The translations under genes were made by a program, and so were the position numbers. The notes under the pieces are model-generated. The model had not been told where the DNA came from. It saw nothing but the letters and a program-made list of their open reading frames with translations, and made no database searches. This document shows, one piece after another, positions 23,137 through 33,503 of a stretch of DNA of 64,000 bases (its first letter is position 1; each line of letters begins with the position of its first letter). Origin of the DNA: Asparagopsis taxiformis (taxonomy: Eukaryota > Rhodophyta > Florideophyceae > Bonnemaisoniales > Bonnemaisoniaceae); NCBI GenBank assembly GCA_030407315.1, contig JALQPE010002118.1, forward strand, positions 1 through 64,000. Reading direction: 5' to 3'.

Positions 23137-25149
23137 AGCATATCGTCGATCACCCATCTCCCTCAATATCGCGTTCTCCCTACCATCCGAACGCCATGCA
23201 CCACCATCCGCACATACTTCAAGAACCCTCACGACCTAGATTACAAAAATCCGCTCCTTCCCAATTCCATCCCCGCTTTCCTCGACACCACCCCAGCCCA
23301 TTAAATCATCAAGACATCAAACATGAACATGGTCAGCAAAATCTTACACCACTTGAAACCACTCTCACTTCTATCGTATGCCCGAAAATATACACATACC
23401 AGAAACACCTCACAGCTTCATTCCCCATCTTCCTACATCCCTTCTTCACTCTCCTTCAGTCCTGCCGTTCCTGCTTCACCACTCCTGCATCACATACAAA
23501 ACATCAACCCCAACAGTCAGATTCAAAAGCAACGCTTACCACGACAGATATCCTAGAAACTCCCTTACTTACCTCTCCGAGAGGATGAGTGAATCATCCA
23601 TCCTACAGAAAATACAAACCATGATCCAAAAACCTTGCATTGAATAATCAAAGTCAGCAGTCCATATCTTCGCAAAACAAGTCTTGGTGCTCAGTGAAAC
23701 TTACCTTCTGTCATCAACATTCCTGCACCATCTACACAACATCGGAATCAACCACAACAGTCAGACCCAAAACCAACCTTCCCTCGCTGCTTACTTTCAA
23801 AACTCGCACACTTACCTTCGCTCCACACAATACACACCATGACTCAATAGGCTTCCAATGAAAAATATCGCATCAACGGAAATAGTCAGACTCAAAACCA
23901 ACCTTCCCTCGCTGCTTACTTTCAAAACTCGCACACTTACCTTACCTGTTCCATCCTGCACACAATAAAAACCATAAATCACGTAATCGTGTAGCCAAGA
24001 AAAGTAGTCAGCATTCCGCATCTTCGCACAACCGGTCTGGGCGCCCAATGTGACTTACCTTCCGTCATCACTATTCCTCCATCACCTACGCAACATCGGA
24101 ATCAATCGCAACAGTCAGATTGAAAACCAACGTTTCCCTCGCTACATACCCTGAGAACTCGCAAATGTACCTCTCATCCATCCTACACACAATACAAACC
24201 ATGATCCAAAAACCTTGCAATGAATAATAATCATAGTCAGCAGTCCATATCTTCGCAAAGCACATCTTGGCACTCAATGAAACTTACCTTCCGTCATCAA
24301 CATTCCTGCATCATCTACACAACATCGGAATCAACCACAACAGTCAGACTCAAAACCAACCTTCCCTCGCAGCATACTTTCAAAACTTCACGTACCTCTC
24401 TTCCATCCTCCGCTCAATACACACCATGAGTCAACAGGCCTCTAATGAAAAATATCGCATCAACGGAAATAGTCAGACTCGAAACCCACGCTTCCCTCAA
24501 TGCATACCCTCAAGATTCGCGCACGTACCTTCGTCCATCCTCTACACTAAACAAAGCAAAGGCGGTCAAAGAATCTCAGTCGGTGATGAGGGCGGAGTGG
24601 TGCCTGCGGCGTTGACCGGACAGCTTTCAGCGTCCGCTTAAGTCTTGCTGTGCATACTCGAAATCATCGCCGGCAGTGAGATTGAGTATGGCCCAAGCCA
24701 TTGTCTCTGATTCCCCGAACAATGAGATCCGGATCGAGAACAACGAATATAAACATATAATCATATATATGAGAATCCATCTGCTTTCCTTACATGATCC
24801 GTGGCATATCCGCTGTAAAGCACATTCAGATTCCACGAAGTTCGGAAATAAAAAATTTTATTATTACAAATGAATTAATTGAAAATTCATGTCCCAGGGC
24901 AGTCGTTCGTCCTTCCATGCACACGTTGCCAGCACGCAATGTGATGTAACAGTTGGAAATGATTGAACTCTTGGTTAAATTCCACCGTTGGGATGTCAGC
25001 TGGAGTGAGCACAAAACTACTACCCACAAAACTACGAACACGTTACATTCCAAGTCTCGAAAGCACCACAAAAATAAAATTGGTCGCATCTGGACGGCAC
25101 AGTCTCCCCTGTTCAGCTCGCAATCCTCCCTTTCGCGTCAAAACTCGAC
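23137..25149. repeat. tandemly repetitive left region of the large element
   Basis: Between about 23640 and 24540 a unit containing GTCAGCAGTCCATATCTTCGC, ACTTACCTTC, CATCAACATTCCTGCA and AACATCGGAATCAAC appears at about 23640, 23990 (diverged) and 24220; a sub-unit AGTCAGACTCAAAACCAACC recurs too. On the minus strand each unit carries AAGGTAAGT-like splice-donor strings. Plus-strand frames here are low-complexity and not supported as genes. 24745-24775 is AT-rich (TATAAACATATAATCATATATA), a possible promoter for the gene at 25150. Confidence 0.6.
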
Positions 25150-28100
25150 ATGGAATGCAAGTATGAAGGGTGCTTCTACTACTGCGTAGATGCTTATGCG
25201 CTCGCGCTGCATGAGCGAACGTGTCGCTACCGTTTCAACCCCTCTCCCCAACATTTCAACAACGCTCGTGTCCCTGCCGTCACCCATGAGCCTGCTCGAA
25301 ACGGCGACCATGATTCCCCGCAACCCAGCTCCCCAGACCCAGAATCTGGTCGTGCTTCCTCCAGCGACTCACCCTGTGACGCTCCACTGCCACCAACCTC
25401 AACCCCCTCCCGCGCAGACCTCCTCGTGCAATCCCTCGCCGCCAGTCTCACAACCCTCGAGTACAAGGCCGGCGCTGGCCGCGTGAGCGAAGTCATCACC
25501 ATCCTACAAGACCCCGCATTCTCCCTAGAAAAGTTCAACAGCGCCGTTCGCACCGTAGAAGAATGTCGCCACGTTACCGCTTCCATGGTCGAAACACATT
25601 TCCGCACCGAAGGTTACAAGAGCCACATCATTCCAGACAAAACTGGTAAGTACTCGGCACAGCTGTACCTCCGCGACCCAGTCGACATGCTCCGCAGGCA
25701 GTTAGCACTGGCTAACGACCAAAATACTCTCTTCCACCCCTCCCCACAGACCGCCCCAGACGGCACCGCAATATTTTCTCATCCCCTACACACAGAATTC
25801 GCGAAAACGCTGCACCAGGTTACTAGACAGCGCGTGCAGCTCTCGGAAGATCCACAGGTCGTATGGGCAGAGGAAACTGATCCCACCGCTTCCTCCTTTG
25901 CCGGCCTCCTCCAAGTGTACTCCGACAAGAGCAGCACAAGCCTCAAGAGCTCCGCAATCGTCGCATACCCCATACACGTCACACTGCTCAACTTCTCCGC
26001 CCCCCTCCGTCGCCACTGCATCCGTACCGGCCTCACCATCGTCGGGTATCTTCCGTACATTGTTAACCCTTCGTCCAACGCCTTGTTCGGTGATGAAATG
26101 CCGACAACCTCTAGTTCTGCTAGTCGCGCTCGCAAAATTGATATTCTTCATAAAGCACTCGAAAAAGTGTTTTCGTCCCTATCCACCGCGTTCTCTTCCG
26201 GGTTCCCCTGCACAGACTCCACTGCAACTGCCCGCCAATGCTTTCCCATCCTAGCCAATTATTGCTGCGACTTTCCAGAGGCCAAAGAGCTGTCATGCAC
26301 TCGCAACAGCACTACCACCACACATCCCTGCCACCGCTGCTACATCCCCGCCACTCAACTTGAATCTAGCGCGCCACACCAGCCCCGCTCCCTCGATGAT
26401 ACACGCTCTGCACGCCAAGAGAGCGCTCAGGAGCATACAACTGCTCCGCTCGAAGCTCTCTCCCTCCTCGAACAACACTCTGTCCTCGAATCGACCGCTC
26501 TTTTACCCACCAACAGTCCGCTAGACCCCTACAACATTTTCTCCTTCGAGCCTCTGCACAATCTCCACCTCGGCATCTCAAAGCTCATCAAACAGTGCAT
26601 TGTCCACCGCCTCAGCTCCCCAGACCTCACCACCACCACTGCCTCCCATTCCGGGACACCTCGCACCTTCAAGAAGGTGAAAAAATCCATCCTCGCCGGC
26701 TCAAACAGCATTCTGTCCGCTATCGAACGCGACTACTACATCACCGGTCTTCATGTCGACTTCTCCAAGGGTGAGAAGGGCACCAATTTGAACGGCCTCT
26801 TCACGGAGGACGGCATACGCGGCATGCTCGCAGCCAAAGACTATCACCATGTCGACATGGTGTTCCCTTTCATCGCAGCATTCATTGACACATGCTGTGA
26901 CGAAGTAGATACAGCCCCCCTCACTTCCATCTGCACGCAATACTCTGACCTCGTCGCATGGGTCATGAAACGCGGTCGCATCAAGCACTGGACTGCCGCC
27001 GAACTAGAAAGCCTCCAAAACTCCATTTCCTATTTCAAACAATCAATGCTCTCCACCCTCGGCCCATTCCACACCACAGGTCTCAAAACTTTCAAGTTCC
27101 ATCTTCTAGACCATCTTCCCGGTGACTTGCAGAGCTATGGCGCCCTGGAACACATTGATGCAGGCCCCTACGAACACTCGCATCTTCTGTTCAAACAGAG
27201 TTATAGGAAAACCTCTCGAAGGCGCTCCACAGCCATGGAAGAGACTATTCGCCACATGGAATTCTCCTTGGCCACTCCAACTGGTCATACCCCATCCAAC
27301 ACATTGGGAAACGCACGCATGATATCGCCCACAGACGGTGCAGTACTCGTTCGCGACGGATTCACCGTTGCACTGCACGACTTTGCCTCCCTGCTGCCCG
27401 ATGCAACCCTCCTCGTTGCAGATATCGACGGACAGCCCGATCCTGCCACTCTTTTGCCTCTGCACAACTCCTCGTTCCCGTCTGGCACCATAACGCTATT
27501 CCAGCAACTCGGTGACACAGGTGCACAAGCGTTCCTCACCCTCGCTAGACTGCGCGCCACGGCAGAAGGCCCTCCAATACATGACATGGACATTTCCGTC
27601 ACCGTGGTAAAGTCCGCCTACGTCATGGGAGGGTACGTCCCAGATGCCGACGACTTTGACCCGCACAGTGGCATGCTTCGCCCCACAAACGTGTCGAGGC
27701 ACAAGCAGCAGCGCGTCTTTGCAACTTCATCATTCCGCCCCGCAAAGAGATCGCAGTACTCCTTTGTCGTCATCTCCGGAACTGCCGATGACTACAGAAC
27801 CATATGGGTAGGGCGCGTCCTGGCACTGGTACGCCTGCAGTCTCCAAACCTGTTTCAACCTGTAGAACTCGCTTTCGTTCAGTATATGACCTGCTTTGCC
27901 CCAAAAACCGCTGTGGAAAAATCACTTGGGTGCATTTGTTTAAAGTGGTCCACATGGGACCCGGACAACGGATCCGTTGACAGCAATGACACTGAATCCC
28001 ACAGTGCAGGTGGTCCTTGGTTTGACCTCATTCCTGCATCTACTATATCTGGCACCGTGCACATCGTACGAAGTAACTTTCCAGTCAAGCCATTTACGAA

Positions 28101-28191
28101 ACAAATGCACTGGTCGGACCACCGTTTCTATCTCAACCGCTTCTACACCAACACTGATTACCAGTTCACAGATGATAATGGAGAAGAATAA
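25150..28191 (+). CDS. Plavaka/CACTA-like (CMC) transposase
   Basis: A 1013-codon intact frame from ATG 25150. The N-terminus has a C2H2-like motif (CKYEGCFYYCVDAYALALHERTC). A Ser/Pro-rich linker follows. The catalytic core has the Plavaka pattern: VYSDKSSTSLKSSAIVAYPI with a conserved Asp, then GYLPYIVNP, then ILANYCCDFPEAKELSC with CHRCYIP, then EPLHNLHLGISK. Near residue 640 TFKFHLLDHLPGDLQSYGAL and EHSHLLFKQSYRKTSRR match the part of Plavaka proteins that ends in a His/Lys-rich motif. The C-terminus is unassigned. It would cut and paste the surrounding element by binding its terminal and sub-terminal repeats. It is the only main gene of the element with no lesion I can see. It converges on the gene ending at 28269. 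Family assignment rests on remembered motif patterns. Confidence 0.82.
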   Translation: MECKYEGCFYYCVDAYALALHERTCRYRFNPSPQHFNNARVPAVTHEPARNGDHDSPQPSSPDPESGRASSSDSPCDAPLPPTSTPSRADLLVQSLAASLTTLEYKAGAGRVSEVITILQDPAFSLEKFNSAVRTVEECRHVTASMVETHFRTEGYKSHIIPDKTGKYSAQLYLRDPVDMLRRQLALANDQNTLFHPSPQTAPDGTAIFSHPLHTEFAKTLHQVTRQRVQLSEDPQVVWAEETDPTASSFAGLLQVYSDKSSTSLKSSAIVAYPIHVTLLNFSAPLRRHCIRTGLTIVGYLPYIVNPSSNALFGDEMPTTSSSASRARKIDILHKALEKVFSSLSTAFSSGFPCTDSTATARQCFPILANYCCDFPEAKELSCTRNSTTTTHPCHRCYIPATQLESSAPHQPRSLDDTRSARQESAQEHTTAPLEALSLLEQHSVLESTALLPTNSPLDPYNIFSFEPLHNLHLGISKLIKQCIVHRLSSPDLTTTTASHSGTPRTFKKVKKSILAGSNSILSAIERDYYITGLHVDFSKGEKGTNLNGLFTEDGIRGMLAAKDYHHVDMVFPFIAAFIDTCCDEVDTAPLTSICTQYSDLVAWVMKRGRIKHWTAAELESLQNSISYFKQSMLSTLGPFHTTGLKTFKFHLLDHLPGDLQSYGALEHIDAGPYEHSHLLFKQSYRKTSRRRSTAMEETIRHMEFSLATPTGHTPSNTLGNARMISPTDGAVLVRDGFTVALHDFASLLPDATLLVADIDGQPDPATLLPLHNSSFPSGTITLFQQLGDTGAQAFLTLARLRATAEGPPIHDMDISVTVVKSAYVMGGYVPDADDFDPHSGMLRPTNVSRHKQQRVFATSSFRPAKRSQYSFVVISGTADDYRTIWVGRVLALVRLQSPNLFQPVELAFVQYMTCFAPKTAVEKSLGCICLKWSTWDPDNGSVDSNDTESHSAGGPWFDLIPASTISGTVHIVRSNFPVKPFTKQMHWSDHRFYLNRFYTNTDYQFTDDNGEE

Positions 28192-28268
28192 ATCTAAATC
28201 GCAGCACTCTATTGATAATGTACTACATGATAAGCCTTCTAGTCAACGTCACATTTACTGCACTAATT

Positions 28269-28874
28269 TCAACCATCCTCCATTACGCCAAAACTGTTAT
28301 CAGCAGTGGCTGGATGGCGCCGCTCCATGCCCCCATACTGTGGGGCATTGATTTCGACATTCAGGTTTGCACTCAGGTGTCCAGCATATGGGTCAACGAC
28401 GAAAAGTTCTGCGCCAATTAGTCCTTGCGCAATCACACAATCCATTACAGCACCGAGGTTTGACGTAATATGCGATTGAATCCAATCCTCGGACACTAGA
28501 ACAAGTGATGAGCAGCGGTTTACATCATCAACGACATGAACAATTCCAGACCCCTCTCCGCTTTGCCACACTTCAACAGCCTCTCTCGTCACAGTACGGC
28601 TTGCAAACACATGCCGTGACTGTGCACTAGTCCGCTGTTCGCTCTCGACAACGTCCGTTTCTTCCCTTGCTTGCGAGCCTTGGAGACAAGACATGCAGTA
28701 CACCACCATACCAACTAATTGCTGAAAAGCTACCCCCACATATTGACTGTACCGCCTTGTAAACTCCTTCTGCCGTGCACCTCCTTTCCCCTTCGGTTCA
28801 TCCGAACACTCCACAGTAGTCACTAGCCAAGCATCCAGGCGCGCCAGCGTTAGTACGCTCGTCTCTATGTCCAT
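28269..28874 (-). CDS. unrecognised 201-aa protein, probably the C-terminal part of the gene starting at 30740
   Basis: I do not recognise this protein. Its ATG (28874-28872) overlaps the stop of the upstream frame by one base (TAATG), so it is either coupled to or, more likely, separated by a frameshift from the preceding frame. It contains a short hydrophobic Cys stretch (GMVVYCMSCLQ) and an otherwise soluble sequence. It ends 77 bp from the convergent transposase stop. Confidence 0.5.
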   Translation of the reverse strand: MDIETSVLTLARLDAWLVTTVECSDEPKGKGGARQKEFTRRYSQYVGVAFQQLVGMVVYCMSCLQGSQAREETDVVESEQRTSAQSRHVFASRTVTREAVEVWQSGEGSGIVHVVDDVNRCSSLVLVSEDWIQSHITSNLGAVMDCVIAQGLIGAELFVVDPYAGHLSANLNVEINAPQYGGMERRHPATADNSFGVMEDG

Positions 28875-29773
28875 TACTTGTTCTGGTCGTATCGAATACC
28901 CCTGAAGATGTCCAGCACATTCACAGCTACTCGGTTGTTAAACCATGCATCACCATTCACTTCCATTTCGAAGCTGTCAGGAACCATGCCTTTGCTGTAT
29001 CGCAGCTCTGAGAACGGTGCCGTTCGCCACCTCCCCATATCCAAATCACCGTTGCTTTCCCGTTTCAAAAGCTTCTCAGACGCTTCGCGCTTTTGATCCT
29101 CTCGCTCGTCCATCTCAGCTCGCGTCGTCAGCATCGTGCATCTAGACATTAATTTCGTGTACCCCAGCGAACCGAACAATCTGTCCCTCGCATTACGCTT
29201 CCGTGCACTCATCACGTCGGACAGTTTCTGCGTCACCTTCACTTTCAATTCCTTGCTCCCCGCCACAGCCTCTTGACAGCACACACGCTGCTCCTCATCG
29301 GAAAACACATCACACCACGGACTTTGACGCAGTACGTGTCGCACCAAGTCATTCAACAGATCACTCTCGTCCCTGTACGAAGGTGTATACCACTGCAGAT
29401 TCTTGATGATATAGCCCGGAGGGGTAGCAATATATCCTACACCGTTTTCGCTCCAAAGTGTCCCTTCTACCGGCTCTACCTCGATGGTACGTCCAGTCCA
29501 ACGTCTCTGCGTTTGTTCCGCTATAGGGTCCAGCTCCATAGTCTCGTTCTTGCACCACTTTGTCAGGTTTTCCTCAACCGCCCTAAGAACTCCAAGGTAT
29601 TTCACAGGAATGGCTTTCTGTATTTTCGACTTACCGCCACCGTGATCACTGATTCTACCTGTTCTCGCAATTGCAGTAAGGCTGGCATTTTCCGCCTGCA
29701 GAGTTTTCACCTTAGCCTCCAACGCAACTATCTCCGTGGTGAGCGCCTTGTTTGCTATGTCCTGGCTAAACAC
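28874..29773 (-). CDS. unrecognised coiled-coil protein (middle part of a frameshifted gene)
   Basis: A 299-aa frame starting MFSQDIANKALTTEIVALEAKV. The first 40 residues form a leucine/alanine heptad pattern that continues the coiled coil (INAQKKKIAELEKK) at the end of the upstream frame; the two meet at an A7 run (minus strand, 29780-29774). The rest has a conserved-looking Trp/Cys-containing part (LQWYTPSYRDESDLLNDL, RQSPWCDVF) and a charged helical end. No known domain recognised. Likely one protein with the flanking frames. Confidence 0.5.
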   Translation of the reverse strand: MFSQDIANKALTTEIVALEAKVKTLQAENASLTAIARTGRISDHGGGKSKIQKAIPVKYLGVLRAVEENLTKWCKNETMELDPIAEQTQRRWTGRTIEVEPVEGTLWSENGVGYIATPPGYIIKNLQWYTPSYRDESDLLNDLVRHVLRQSPWCDVFSDEEQRVCCQEAVAGSKELKVKVTQKLSDVMSARKRNARDRLFGSLGYTKLMSRCTMLTTRAEMDEREDQKREASEKLLKRESNGDLDMGRWRTAPFSELRYSKGMVPDSFEMEVNGDAWFNNRVAVNVLDIFRGIRYDQNK

Positions 29774-30740
29774 TTTTTTTCCAGCTCCGCGATCTTCTTC
29801 TTCTGCGCATTGATGCGACTCGCCATTAAATCGATGGATTCCGGCGGATGCAACCTCTCTGCCCTCACCGTCCCCCCATCTCCCACGCTATCGGGAATAT
29901 GATGTCCTCCATCGGCAATAGCCTGACGTCGCGGGGGGGTTACGCGCATATTTGGCACCAATGACGGTCTGTTGTGACGAGGCCCGCACTCCGGCTGCTC
30001 TCTCCCCTCAGTACCACCTGACCGCCGATGATAGTTGGCATCCTGTGAACGTTGCTCAGAAACAACATCCCTTGCCGCTATCCTCGGGTCCCTGACTGCA
30101 TTACCTGCTGGGGCTGATGTACTGCTCAGCACGCGATACTTTATTTTTGTCCGTAGGAGATTGCGGCTGTGTTTGCGTCGCTAGATGTTTGTCCATATCA
30201 GATTTCTGTGCACTGAACGTGTCAATGTGCGAATTTTTCGGCGCGGATTGATGCGCTTTGTCTGCCGGCAAGCATACTCGATGGTGAGGAGATGGAGAGC
30301 GGAGTCGCATACAGCGCTCACAACGTTCACACTCTCCCCCTTTTTTTCTCGATCGCCAGTTGCGCAGTTTTTTTCAGTGGTTTTTTGTTTGACCACTGCA
30401 TCTCGCGGGAGAAGCCGAATACCTGCGTTAAGAATTGATAGCAGACGGCACTCCCGCGATATGCGTACATCTCCGACACCGGCTCATATAACGATACTAA
30501 GTAGCGCTGTCGTCTCGTACGATCATACTCAACGACGCGAAACGAGTCCCGTACTAGATCTTCGCTGGCTGCAATTTCGAAGCAGCGCCGGGAACAGCAT
30601 TGTACCTTGTGCAATTCTCCATCTTCGAACTTTTTCGCTATGATTTTTGCCCTGTTCAGATTTCTCTTCCTGATAGAGGACACCTGTCCTTTCATCGCGA
30701 AAGACAGTCGGTCTATTTTAGATCCGGATGATTCGGTCAT
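29755..30740 (-). pseudogene. N-terminal part of the unrecognised coiled-coil gene, frameshifted
   Basis: ATG at 30740 (MTESSGSKIDRLSFAMKGQVSS) opens a 137-codon frame with a Cys cluster (VQCCSRRCFEI) and a possible helix-turn-helix-like end (VCYQFLTQVFGFSREMQ). It then runs into A7 tracts (plus-strand T7 at 30341-30347 and 30368-30374) where the frame is lost. A Gln/Ser/Pro-rich linker follows in another frame (about 30310-30130), continuing as 30132-29755 up to the coiled coil. Together with the two downstream frames this would be a protein of roughly 600 residues. A DNA-binding accessory role is only a guess. Confidence 0.45.
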
Positions 30741-30789
30741 TGTTGATGGAGGTGGTATGGGGCGAAAGTGTCGGGGACTTGCAGCACAT

Positions 30790-30803
30790 GTCCTGCTTTA
30801 TAC
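30790..30803 (-). promoter_or_regulatory. TATA box of the minus-strand gene
   Basis: TATAAAGCAGG on the minus strand, about 50-60 bp before the ATG at 30740. Confidence 0.5.
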
Positions 30804-32277
30804 CAGAACGGGAACCAGCTTCTAATCAGTTATAAGCGCTCAGGATGTAAATATTTCACAAATGAGCGCTTTCTGTACTTTTCAGAACAAGATGTACTTC
30901 TTGAATTATGAGCCTTGAATCCATCGATCTCATTGGACGCCCGGAACTCTCTTGAATTGAAGGATTCCAGCGTGCCAGTCGTAGTTCAACCAGCAATGAC
31001 TGTGGAAAGACATGTTATCTGTCTGATCTCTAATCCGAATACTCTTGGTGGGAACGATTCATTATCTGCTCCCGTTCTTATTCCACATGTTCGTAGAACA
31101 ATATTCTGTTCATTGAATGGAGTCATAATGTAAATGTTCTACCATTTATATGTATCAAGTTGCATGTTATTGCACCTGAACCTTGTAAACACCATTTTAG
31201 TTGTACAAAGATCGAATCAAGCTTCTGTAGTTTGAGAACAGTACAACGTACTACTTTTCGGCAGGCCTGCTTTGTGCACCGTTCAAGCAATAATAATGTT
31301 CTTTCGGTCTGAGTTTCTATTTCTAATATGCATTGTTTATCGTCTAAGTTGCAGTGGGTAGGAATGTACTCTAAGGTGTAATGTAGGATATGGAATGTAG
31401 TAAGGGATGAAAGAAACCTGGTAGCTGCGCTGTTTACTGAAAAATGGCATTGCAATGGGGACATGAGAATGGTTTTTCGGTGTGAAAGATACTCAGACCT
31501 GTTCGGTAATATTGGTATCGCAGGGTAAGGTGGCGAAACCTGTTTAGAAATTCCTGCTATTAGCAGCGAAAAGATGATGTGTACGGCCCATTTGCTGTAT
31601 AGGAAATAGTCCTGGTGCGATGGGCCATTCCTGGGAAATATGAAAAAAAATATGCCAAGTGTTGTGAGCAATATAGCAAATCAGATTGCCAAATCATTCC
31701 ATCATCTGGATAGACACGTCCCGGCGCAATATAATTTTTACAATACCCCGCTACTGATATTTCTGATTGGCAATCATTGGGAGAGTGCTTGCATCTCCTA
31801 TCCACTTCAATTGTCTCCCTAGTAATGGGAACCACGATACACGGGCCACCACCGCCGTCGTAATCCGGTTTGAGCCGTGTCGTGCCCTACAGGGCATGCA
31901 TGCATGGCCAAGATGCTTCACCATGCATAGTACACTGGCCCAAACCCGAAATGACCGTTCACTTTGGAAGTACACTATACTTGAGTATGGCGTTCATGAC
32001 AATCATTTCAAGTCCTTCATGCGAAAGTACGAGAAATTGATACAGAGTTTTATAGCTTCTGTTTCCCCTTCATTTCTTACCCGGCACTTCATTATTTCAG
32101 AACTGGATGACATGACGAGATTCTTCAAGAGGAGTGGGTCCAGACTCAGTTCCAAATCAGGTCCTCCAGAAGAGGAACCGGGTACTTCCACCATGAAGCA
32201 CACTAATACCGCCTTATTTGCAGACGTCATGGAAGGGTCTACGAACACACGTGTTGATCCGCGGGCATGCATCCCAC
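30804..32277. other. intergenic region of the large element, no supported gene
   Basis: AT-rich, with no frame that I can support. A plus-strand frame from 31767 reads into the copia-2 LTR before stopping, so if it was ever real it is truncated by the insertion; it has no recognisable domain. Confidence 0.4.
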
Positions 32278-32752
32278 TGTTGAATCACTGCGAATAGGCC
32301 TCGAAGGCCTAATTCCGTGAGAAAACTTTGACTCTCGATTTCTCTATGAAGGAGTGCTCTGAGCGCTCCGAAACCTATCTCATTGTATTCAGCGTCACCG
32401 AATTAGTCGGGTAGCAACTTCTCCGGGGCTCTTACGACACTCCATTACGGAGTAACTAGCCTCAGAAGTTTTAATTTGTTTGTCATAATTCAAATTAGTA
32501 ATTAGAAATGCTAGGACGAGTTGAGGTCCTGGCACTGGGAAAAATGTTATGATATATGTACACGTGGCGATGGCATGATAGAAATCACACGTGTACCAGA
32601 TTGGCAGGTGGTGATGGCAACGACAGACTGTCTGGACAAACCAAGAACAGGCTGTCCGACTCACCGTTGGCGCATCTCGCCAGTAGTAGAAATAATCTGG
32701 TGAGCTCGCAATTTTTAGTAAACACTGGTAAGCGACCATTTTGATTCTCACA
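32278..32752 (+). repeat. 5' LTR of copia-2
   Basis: TGTTGAATCACTGCG...TTTTGATTCTCACA; 475 bp. CACGTG boxes at 32561-32566 and 32588-32593. Confidence 0.95.
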
Positions 32753-32774
32753 GGTTATGGGCCCAGCACGCTTT
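32753..32774 (+). other. primer-binding site of copia-2 (half initiator tRNA-Met)
   Basis: GGTTATGGGCCCAGCACGCT directly after the LTR, complementary to the initiator tRNA-Met anticodon arm. Confidence 0.87.
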
Positions 32775-32986
32775 CGTGGTCGTTTCAATTTTATTTTGGC
32801 GCAGTGGTGAGTAATTTCGCCGGCGCGCGCGAACATATATTTCCAGCAGCCCTCGCTCCTCGTTCATTTTGCGTTACTCGGTACCCACGCTCTCCGCTCG
32901 TTGCGTGCTTCTCCTCTCGCTCGCTCGCTCGTATTGCCCATTCTTCCCGCGCGTTCTTACTCGTTTCTTTCTGCGCGTTGCACTCC

Positions 32987-33093
32987 GCCTCGCTCCCCGG
33001 CGCCTGTACGCCTCGCTCCCCGGCGCCTGTACGCCTCGCTCCCCGGCGCCTGTACGCCTCGCTCCCCGGCGCCTGTACGCCTCGCTCCGCTCG
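32987..33093. repeat. 23-bp minisatellite in the copia-2 leader
   Basis: The unit GCCTCGCTCCCCGGCGCCTG+TAC occurs four times (starts 32987, 33010, 33033, 33056) plus a partial copy. The leader of copia-3 has only one full unit (about 51890-51935), so the array expanded or contracted between copies. Confidence 0.9.
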
Positions 33094-33254
33094 GCGCACT
33101 CCGGACAAAACTTTTCTGTCATCTTGACATCAATTGTCAACTATAACTGTCACATTGACACTGTGTCATCACTACAGGTGACATCCTGGCAGTTTGCGAC
33201 ATACTTGGAATATCTCAAGACACTTGAGGCAACTCAAAGAAAAAAGTAATACGG

Positions 33255-33332
33255 CGTTCCGTTGGGGACTCGAACGCACGACCAATAATTCTTGGTCTGC
33301 ACAGTATTAACGACTGAGCAACTGGGCTGTTT
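33255..33332 (-). other. antisense tRNA-like segment in the copia-2 leader
   Basis: On the minus strand there is an A-box-like TTGCTCAGTCG (about 33323-33313) and a B box GTTCGAGTCC (33275-33266), with a hairpin GACCAA...TTGGTC in the anticodon-arm position. The T and acceptor stems pair poorly, so it is tRNA-derived. Copia-3 has the same segment at about 51652-51726. Confidence 0.55.
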
Positions 33333-33503
33333 TTGCCCAACCTATTGGATCTACCGGCTGCTTCTATCTTGGCTCGTCTAAACCTTTCTCAACTCGGTTC
33401 TGCTCTTGTAAGTCAGCAACCTTGTCCTGATCGGTATAGCATTATAGCCTTCACTACACATCAACTAAAATACATTGGTTTTCGTCTCATCAACTCTATC
33501 AAA

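Noticed and set aside
22968..23588. Plus-strand frame with an 8-residue repeat (RIGNTYLV)
   Set aside because: The repeat is just the 24-bp minisatellite in a multiple-of-three unit; the rest is low-complexity Pro/His/Ser next to the TIR.
31123..31671. Minus-strand frame of 182 codons
   Set aside because: No domain, no promoter-like context, composition like random AT-rich DNA.
31767..32297. Plus-strand frame of 176 codons before copia-2
   Set aside because: It ends inside the LTR, has no recognisable domain, and no matching continuation after 38772 was found.
32987..33093. CRISPR-like array
   Set aside because: Units are contiguous 23-bp tandem repeats without spacers: a minisatellite.
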